Shown piece by piece: positions 56,793 to 64,000 of a DNA stretch of 64,000 nucleotides; within the stretch, counting starts at the first letter, position 1; the number at the start of each line of letters is the position of its first letter. This DNA comes from Symsagittifera roscoffensis. Taxonomy: Eukaryota; Xenacoelomorpha; Acoela; Convolutidae. The notes below the pieces were generated by a model, which saw only the letters and a list, made by a program, of their open reading frames with translations, did not search any database and was not told the DNA's origin. Where the stretch lies: assembly GCF_963678635.1 (NCBI RefSeq), contig NC_087064.1, forward strand, positions 51,044,684 to 51,108,683, given 5' to 3'. The position numbers were made by a program, and so were the translations under genes.

Positions 56793-57690
56793 AATTGTGA
56801 ATTCACATTATGTAATTTAGACAAAAGCATGTATTTTCTCTCGCCATAAAAGTTTCAAAAATTGATGCAAATTGATGTAGATTAGAGTGCTATAGTTATA
56901 GATTCAGATAATGAGTTCGAAGTTGTGGATTAAATCATATTTCTATAAATCAAATTTTCTATTATTTTAGAACGACATCTTAAATTGAATTGTTTTGAGA
57001 TGAAGGATAGCCGGTTGTTGTGCTAGATTCTTGAAAAAACTACGTGAAAAGTTTTTTCTTTATTAAGTCTTTTAGTGTTTTTGTTGAGTTTTTTTTTTAT
57101 TATTGAATTTTTTTTTCAAGTAGGCGCAGATAATTAGCAATGGACTCGACGGAGCAAAAGAACTGTGAAGTCCCTTTGTAAATAGATCTTATTTACTTGG
57201 TTATCATGTTTAGATTATTAATCATATTTCCTTTGTGTATTCATATTTCCTTTGTATCTTTCTTTCTTTCTTTTGTATACGATTCCAGAGTTGTATATCA
57301 ATCAAAGTGATATGAGAAGAAACAGTCGAAATTAGAACTATAAAATGATCTTCGGGTCTGGTTTGCAGACAGACAAGTGGGGGTAGAAGAAGTCCGAAAA
57401 TGAGAAAGAAGAGGGTTATATTTGAAAATAAATGATTTTCCCTAAAAATAAATACAAACGAAAAATATTAAAAAAGGATTTCAACATAATTATTATGAAA
57501 TGAGTTCAGTGTAAAAGCGAATTGTTCACCATTGAAGTTAAGGCAGTAGAACTACTCGATAAAAAAGGAAGTAACATGACACCAAAGACGCTTCAGAAAA
57601 ATCTAGGTATTTCACACAAGGACGAACGCGATTGTTGTGGACAGAAAACCACCTGATCTACAGATGCAACATCTTTAAAAACTTGTCAAT
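56793..57690. other. Non-coding DNA between the transporter gene and the BEL/Pao element
   Basis: AT-rich, no gene. A word GGATAGCCGGTTG (about 57006) matches, inverted, the repeat family at 28195-28210. A BEL-type LTR may begin in this stretch but could not be delimited. Confidence 0.45.
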
Positions 57691-57699
57691 CAGTGACTG

Positions 57700-58240
57700 A
57701 TCTCAACTCATCAAAGTGAAACAGCTGTGTTTCAACTGTTTTCAACGTGGACATTGAAGTGAGGATTATTCTCCATTTCGATGCAAAGAATGCGGACAGA
57801 AGCACAACACTTTGCGTCCTTGTGAGCAGAAACCTTTTGTGGAAAACTAAACAACGCAACACAGCAGAAATCAGCAAAAATGAAGACAGATGAAAAATGG
57901 TCAACTGGAGCATCAACTCATGAAAAATCTCAGGATGAAATTTTTCTACAAACTACCATCATTTCACTCGAGACCAAGAGAAACAGTTCATGTTCGACGA
58001 GTACAGGTTTCAGCATCACAGAACAGTTTGATAACAGAAGCAGCTGTTCAACGTTTAGACACGCAAACAGAATCAGACAACAAGGATTTGCGGAGTTGGA
58101 GGAAACGAAGTTCGCGATAACAAGGGACAAGTTCATCTACTCGTCCGGCCCTCATACAGTGAACCAATCTCAAAAACAAGAAAATACAATTGGCCGATCC
58201 CGGATTCAACGATCCACAGGAAAGTGATATGGTCATTGGA
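57700..58240 (+). pseudogene. BEL/Pao Gag zinc knuckle and protease
   Basis: CFNCFQRGH (about 57729-57755), a stop, then FRCKECGQKHNTLRPC (about 57777-57825) are the paired knuckles of BEL Gag. Protease follows out of frame: LITEAAVQRL (about 58028-58057) and LADPGFNDPQESDMVIGA (58188-58240). The catalytic DSG segment cannot be seen. Frame changes near 58130. Confidence 0.75.
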
Positions 58241-58439
58241 GCAGCAATTTTTGTAGGATCTGATCATTGGAAACAACAGAATCAAAGAACAGACAGGTTC
58301 AATTTGTTATTGATTGTCGGTTTTTGGCTGGCTTTTAATCGGACAAAAAACAGCCAGAACAGACTTACTTCACTACAATAGACATTTCTTGTCAGCGAAG
58401 ATAGCAATTCAAATTTTCAACTTTTTTGAAAAATCAAGG

Positions 58440-59830
58440 AGGTTCCAGAAAGAAAACTGCAGATCTTAGAGGAGCTTAAAGGTGAGGAACATTTCAAAGC
58501 AACAACTAACGCGGCCCAGGTGGACGATTTGTGGTAAAACTGCAATTCAAAGAAGAAATTGGACTACTTGGAGACTCACTACAGCAGGCTCGCAGACGAA
58601 GACGTAGCTTACACTTTCGTTTTGAAAGAAACCCTGAGATCTACAAGAAGTTCAATAACTTCATCAATGAGTTTGTCAACCTTGGCCATATGGAGGAAAT
58701 TCCAGACAACGACTTACTGCAACCGCACTTTAACCGTTTCTTCATGCTTGATCATTGCAATTTGAAGGATTGAAGCACGACAACAAAAAATTGAATGGTT
58801 TTCGACGCATCAGCAAAGACGACATTTGGAACATCAGTCAACGACAAACTGATGGTTGCAACTACAGTTCAGAAAGACCTCTTCACTATTCTGATTCGCT
58901 TCCTAATGCATCAGGTAGCACTCTACGCCGACATTGCGAAGATGTACCGCCAGGTGGAGTTGGAACAAGAAGAAGAAGAAGATAGTGACTATCATTGAAT
59001 CTTGTGGAAAATCAAAATTCCGAAAGCGATCCCAAGTAACTCTGGTCATTCGGTAGTGCTAAGCCTCTCTCCAATTTAGATTTTTCCACGAGTTACTTAT
59101 GGAATCGCTTCTTTAGCCTTTCATTCGATACGATCTCTTCAAGTGCTTGCTGAAGATAGTGACGACGACTCCTTTAGAATAGCAACAATCAAAGAAGTAG
59201 ACGAACTTCTATCAAGATCTTCAGATACTGAATCAGCATTTCAACTACAGGACGGATTCATCAATACACTTGCTACTGCTGGATTTGAAAGTCACACTTG
59301 GAAATCAGACGACACAAAGCTAGTAGAACGACTCCCAGGGCACTATCGAGAAGCAGCAGACAAAATGATAATGACAAGTGACGAGTATGTCATCAAAAGT
59401 CTTGGAATCAAAAGAAACCCTGTGCCAGATCATTTTTGTCTTACAGTTAACTTAACCGAACAGTCTCCGGTGATCAAACGACAAATACTCTCTAGTCACG
59501 AGACTCTATGACCCCCTTGGATGGCTTTCGCCTATGACGGTTCAACTGAATTCGTTCGTACTACTCATGTTGATGGACAAGATCTCGTGGGATCAAATGA
59601 TATCATTCACACTACAGGAACACCCTGGACGCCTTCGACAGCAGCTAAAAAAATTGGAAGGTACAAGTTGTCTAAACGAGTTCTGTGTACCTGAGAAAAC
59701 CTAAGGTCCTCATTTTTGTTTTGTGTGACGCATCAACTACAGGCTATGCAGCTGCCGTGTATATGCGACAAGAAACCAGCAAAAGGACAACAAGGACTGG
59801 ATTTTCAAGCTGCACTTCAAAACGTAGCGT
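58440..59830 (+). pseudogene. BEL/Pao reverse transcriptase and RNase H remnants
   Basis: FEEIGLLGDSLQQA-like sequence (about 58548-58585) and LGHMEEIP (58684-58707) open the RT. After a frameshift come MVFDASAKTTFGTSVND (58795-58845) and VALYADIAKMYRQVELE (58917-58967). RVTYGIASLAFHSIRSLQVL (about 59089-59150) follows. The expected FYVDD catalytic strand is absent, because the sequence jumps to EVDELLSRS (about 59188). A connection segment continues to 59511. Bases 59700-59830 resemble a RNase H start (LIFVLCDASTTGYAAAVY). Confidence 0.75.
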
Positions 59831-60265
59831 AGTCAACTGTTACAGGAGGTATTAGTACCCGAGATGGTATTGGCACAACAATAGGTTTGCTGACAGAGGA
59901 AAGCGATAATGCCCGGGAAGGTTATCGTACAAAAACAGGTGTTGGTACAGGAAAAGGTTTTGGTACTGAGAATAATCGGAAAAACGCAATGGAAAAACGC
60001 AAGGAAACCTAGGAAGGCATTGGTACAGGGGCAGGTATTTGCGTAATGGTTGTTATTGATAAAGTTATGGATACTAAAACGCATTATTACTGGATGCTAA
60101 AAAAGGAACAGGTACAAGACTAGATGATGGAACAGGTGTGGGTAAAGATTTGGATACAAGCGCGATTTCTGTTAGCGCCACTGATTGTCGTTCTGGTAAA
60201 GGTACAGGTAGGGAAATTAGAAGTAAAGGTACGGGGTTGGATAGCATCTGCTTTGGGGAGCTAAA
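59830..60265 (+). repeat. GT/GA-rich degenerate repeat inserted in the BEL/Pao element
   Basis: Words of the type GGTACAGG, GGTATTGGCAC, GGTGTTGGTACAGG and GGTTTTGGTAC recur every 15-30 bases across 430 bases where RNase H should continue. In frame they encode Gly-Thr-Gly-like repeats. The segment has no similarity to BEL/Pao proteins and looks like an inserted or expanded minisatellite. Confidence 0.65.
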
Positions 60266-61080
60266 TTGCAGACTTCGCCGCAATCGCTAATTGCGCAAAG
60301 GCAACTATTTCGTAGAGCAGAAACTCAGGGAGCGAAAACATCGACATTTAAACTTACGACTCATGACAATGAAAGCTTAGTGAAGTTCATTCAAGGGAAC
60401 GACAACGACTCAGAGGAACTGCATCAGATGCCTATAGCTGAAAAACTTTCAGCCGTAGAAGTTACGGAAGCTCGCTCGACTCTGTACAGCTTGATTCAGC
60501 AGCATCATCATGCCGAGTTTCAACTTATCAGAAAGGCAGAAAGGGAAACGTATTTCAAAGAAAAGCAACCTTCTGAGCTTTTCACCCATCTTCGACGATG
60601 AGAGCAACGTCATTCGTGCAGGAGGATGCTTCGCATGTTCAACAAAAAATATTCCCGTGTTGATTCCCAGGAAATCACCCATCAACAATTTGCTCATTAG
60701 GGAAGCGCATGATAGATCGTTTCATAGCTGTCGACGGATGACACTCTCTATTCTTCGACAAACGGTATGGAACCAGGAGGTATAGCGTTGGCCGAACAAG
60801 CTTTTCATAATTGCGATCCTTGCATTCGATAGGACGCCAGGCTTCTTCAACCAGAGATGGGAGATTTGCTCTTAAAAGAATTGTAGAATCTTTCACCTTT
60901 AATAACACAGCACTCGATTTTTATGGACCTCTCTACATCAAAGACAGCAGCAGCCAAAAAAATAAAGTATACTTGGGTATCTTCATTTGCTTTGCAACTA
61001 AAGCAGTTCACATGGAAGCCGTCAACTCTCTCACAAAGGACGATTTCTTAGACGATGTAGAACGATTTTGCGCCAGAAGA
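60266..61080 (+). pseudogene. BEL/Pao integrase, zinc-binding domain and start of core
   Basis: LSPIFDDESNVIRAGGCFA (about 60570-60630) is the BEL pattern before the zinc domain. HDRSFHSCRRMTLSILRQTVW (about 60708-60770) holds the histidines. The core begins TALDFYGPLYIKD (about 60910-60948) with its first aspartate, then FICFATKAVHMEAVNSLTKDDFLDDVERF (to about 61074). The expected second Asp and Glu lie beyond several frame breaks and are not secure. Confidence 0.75.
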
Positions 61081-61850
61081 TGATTACCAAAAGCTTTTTC
61101 AGTGACATTTAGATGACTTTTATTGGCTCGCGAGGTGAAATAGGATGCCAAAATCTGATGATGAACGAAGAATTTAAAGAAATATTCAGCACCTTCTCTA
61201 ACGACAACTCAGTTTTATTGTAAAATATTCCACTCAGAGTGCCACACTTCGGAGGATCACGGGAAGTGGCAGTAAAATTGCTGAAACGACACTTCTACTG
61301 AACAGTTGGGAAGCGCTACTACAACTTCATCATTTTCCGACAGTTCTGACACAAATTCAGGCCATCCTCAGTTCAAGACCAATTGTTACGCCATCGAATG
61401 AATGACGTCAACGATGCACTCGCTTCAACGCCAGGACATTTTCTCATCGGACGACCACTGACAGCAATGCCGAGTTCGACACACGACAAGAAGTCATCGC
61501 TTAGTCGACAAATCAAAGCCATTTTTCGACAACATAGTTCGACAATTTTGGAAACATTGAAAAGAAGAATACTACTTCTTTGCAACAAAAAGCTAAACAG
61601 ACGACTTCGCCATCACGACAATTCGAAATTGGAGACGTTGTTATTGTCGAAAAGGACAACATCCCGCCTTTGATGTGACCGATGGGTCTTATCATTAAAG
61701 TCTTCGATGGCAATGACAACAACATCTGGTTTGCACAAGTCAAACCCGAACAGGACTCAACAATCGACCAGTCAACAGATTCATTCAGGACGTATCTCAA
61801 AGGTTCTTTGTAGCCTTTCAATTGAACCCGTTCATAGAGGCCGGGAAATA
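61081..61850 (+). pseudogene. BEL/Pao integrase, C-terminal part
   Basis: RVPHFGGSREVAVKLLKRHF (about 61240-61297), then NDVNDALASTPGHFLIGRPL (61404-61460) and, after a stop, MGLIIKVFDGNDNNIWFAQV (about 61682-61740) give the usual order of BEL integrase tails. Frame breaks are frequent. Confidence 0.7.
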
Positions 61851-64000
61851 AAGTTACCTATCTCTGCAAGGCATTGTAGCCGGGAAACCTGTATCCATGT
61901 GGACAACTGTAACCGTGGAGCTATTGACTTTAGCTTAGTTCGTGAAACTAAAAGAAAATCATTTTACTCAATTCTGAAGAGTTTGACTTTCTCACGTTTA
62001 CATGTTAGTAAACTAGGAATTTATCTTAATGTGGTTAGGAATCTATGATTTAGGAACAGAATTGGAATATAACAATACCCGCATGCGCGTTTTATCATAG
62101 TATGAACTGGCTCAGCGAAACTTAAGATCACACAGTCACAATCATTTTTTTTTTAAGTTAGCGAGCATTTGAGTCAAAAATTGACAAGTTTCAAATGATC
62201 TGAACAAGCAATTGGACACTTTGTTTTATAAGCTAGTTATTGTTCGTACCTTGTCAAATATGTTCGAGTCATGACTGGGGAAATTTTGAGCTACGCAGGC
62301 ACATCAAACATCATAGATGGATCAATGTAATTCCATATTAATAAACAATTGTCTTGTAATAGGTATCATAGTTTAGTTCTCTTTCAATTTAAGCCTTGAA
62401 AATTCACTTTTACTCCAGTAACTTTAGTAGTCAAGGTTTTTGTAGTCAATTTTTGGTGTTTTCTTTTCTAACTTTGAAAAAAATATATTGGCGAATTTAG
62501 TTAAATCAATAGGATTGTCAAATCTGCCAGAGTTCCAGAGTTTACTTCGATCTTTTCATCACGCCTCGAACAAACAACAAAATTTGAAACAGAAAGACAC
62601 TATTTTTCAACCAGTACCCTTAAAAGTTTTGGATGCATGAGTTTTCTCATTTTGATTATGTTGCTTTAAGAGTTGGTAATTTAAACTGTGTGATGGAAAC
62701 CCGAATTGCAATAAGAAAATGTTTCTGAGAAAAACAAGCCAGCTAAAAAATAAATTCACTTTATATCGCACTCATCATGCTGAAAAACGAATTCGAAAAA
62801 ACTTTGTTGTGTTTTTTTAAGACTATTGCCGGAACATTCTGTGATACTTGCACAGTAACCTGCTATCTTTGTTTTTTATCAACGGTCAATAACTCAAGTT
62901 ATTTACTGTTTTTTTTTGCTTTTGTTCCTCGTGAAAGCTATTGTTCTTGAAAATTGTATTAACTGATGAACCTGTTTAAATGAATAAATGAATAAATGTG
63001 CTGAAGGTAACGAAAAGGGAAATGAATTATTCTTATACAATTATGGTTTAATAAATTTTTTCTCAAACTGACGTAATTTGAAATAGGTTTTCCTTGAACT
63101 AGTTTGTTTCTTCTTCATAGCGGGAGCCTTTCAGTAGCGACTCATCAAAATTGTATGTTTGCCAATTCTTCATTTTATGAGACAAAAGTATTATAGCCTT
63201 GCAGCCATTGTAATAAGATCTCGCGTGCTAACTTTTGGTCTTTTCGATGAGTGGACTATTAGAACTGCGTTCACAGGAAATGCACAACCATGTCCGTTAG
63301 AAAAATAAATAATCCGTTTTCGGCTCTGGAACTGTAGCTGTTAACATTTTCATGCTGCCATCAAAACCTAGGAAGCAAAGCAAACAAAGAAAGCAGGGCA
63401 GTCACTCATCCCAATCGAAGAAGTAAGAGCCGTAATCAGATAACAAATTTCAATTTCCAGGGGAGTTATACTGTCCATAGCGTTTTTGTTACTCATCTAC
63501 AAAATTCAAGAATCTCGTGTCGTTAAAAAATTACTATGATACAGATAAAGGTAATGACAACGTTAAGACGTTGGGATACTTAAATTAAGTCTAGCTTAAG
63601 ACTCGATAGGATAATGGATCTCTACTAAACTAACTAGTAGACTTTTATCTAAGACAAGATTAAAAGACGTTGGTATAAGATAACTAAGCTAGATAAAAGA
63701 TATAATTGGTTACGAAGTTGAATTGAGAATTAGTTTCCATAAAAACATACATTGACTAAAGCTCAGTTGTGCCAAAAGTCGATTCGTTTTTGGCAGGTAT
63801 CAAATCTGAATTAAGTTTAGAGCAAGAGCAACATAAAGTTCAAAAGATCACTTGTGACATTCCCCTCGAAAATTTAAAATGCGGCAGTATGTGTTGTAAG
63901 AATTTAAATGCACTTTTCACCCATGAGTTGCGGCTAAGGGGCAAGATGGCAAAACGGCCATACAAGTATTACGCCCGAGGATCACGACCGAGCTCAGTTG
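61851..64000. other. Non-coding right end of the window
   Basis: No gene is supported. A diverged copy of the 27999-28210 repeat lies at about 62557-62871. A region of short TAAG/CTTA words (63570-63720) is low-complexity. The last 70 bases are GC-richer and might start another element. Confidence 0.5.
62557..62871 (+). repeat. Third copy of the dispersed inverted-repeat family
   Basis: ATCACGCCTCGAACAAA near 62558 and GGAACATTCTGTGATACTTG with CACAGTAACC (about 62830-62860) match the left arm at 28090-28205 in the same orientation. Confidence 0.6.

Larger units (their letters stand above)
57691..61850 (+). mobile_element. BEL/Pao LTR retrotransposon, heavily decayed
   Basis: In order: a Gag zinc knuckle, protease, reverse transcriptase, RNase H remnants, zinc-binding and core integrase and the integrase C-terminus. 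Motifs typical of BEL/Pao are VFDASAKT, ADIAKMYRQV, RVTYGIAS, TPGHFLIGRPLTA and the WPMGLI segment of the integrase tail. Every domain has stops or frameshifts. The RT catalytic region is missing and a repeat interrupts RNase H. LTRs were not found. BEL/Pao elements occur only in animals, which supports the host assignment. Confidence 0.88.

Noticed and set aside
63840-64000. Start of a further retroelement at the right edge
   Set aside because: GC content rises but no domain or LTR end can be read in the last 160 bases.

Overview
This is animal genomic DNA, not bacterial. It has spliced genes with GT-AG introns, long AT-rich non-coding stretches, a BEL/Pao retroelement (a family confined to animals), Ty3/Gypsy elements, tRNA-like interspersed repeats, foldback repeats and minisatellites. 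The species cannot be fixed from the sequence. From memory, and unverified, the Gag-Pol at the left end resembles Ty3 elements predicted in stony-coral genomes, so a cnidarian or another marine invertebrate is my best guess.

Layout. 1-16160: decayed, relatively GC-rich coding DNA, all on the + strand. A Ty3/Gypsy gag-pol (1-6874) ends in a tail that looks like half of a macro domain. After a 440-base spacer comes a second coding block of about 8.5 kb (7316-15862). It is now broken into pieces but was probably one or two very long ORFs. It carries an SGNH/GDSL hydrolase domain with its catalytic residues intact and a second SGNH-like domain that has lost its nucleophile block. 16986-18713: two interleaved inverted repeats (foldback DNA) just upstream of a gene. 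18939-26891: a bZIP transcription-factor gene (NFIL3/PAR-like), with a 5 kb intron full of hairpin and tRNA-like repeats. 26892-33450: non-coding DNA with a long inverted repeat, one intact single-exon C2H2 zinc-finger gene (31138-31773) and a minisatellite. 33451-41034: an LTR retrotransposon with a clear 5-bp target duplication (TGAGT), long LTRs, and only gag and protease inside. 41920-43350: a second minisatellite and a decayed copy of the zinc-finger gene carrying an internal inverted duplication. 43972-52846: a related LTR element on the minus strand with gag, protease and integrase but no reverse transcriptase, and a rearranged 5' LTR. 55280-56792: an intact two-exon major-facilitator transporter gene (SLC18B1-like). 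57700-61850: a decayed BEL/Pao element interrupted by a GT-rich repeat. 61861-64000: no gene seen.

The host genes (bZIP factor, zinc-finger protein, transporter) show no functional link; they lie in a transposon-rich neighbourhood. The two most interesting objects are the Ty3 element with its SGNH-containing downstream block and the foldback pseudogene of the zinc-finger gene, whose transcript would be a hairpin matching its intact relative. In all four LTR elements the reverse transcriptase is deleted or has lost its catalytic motif.
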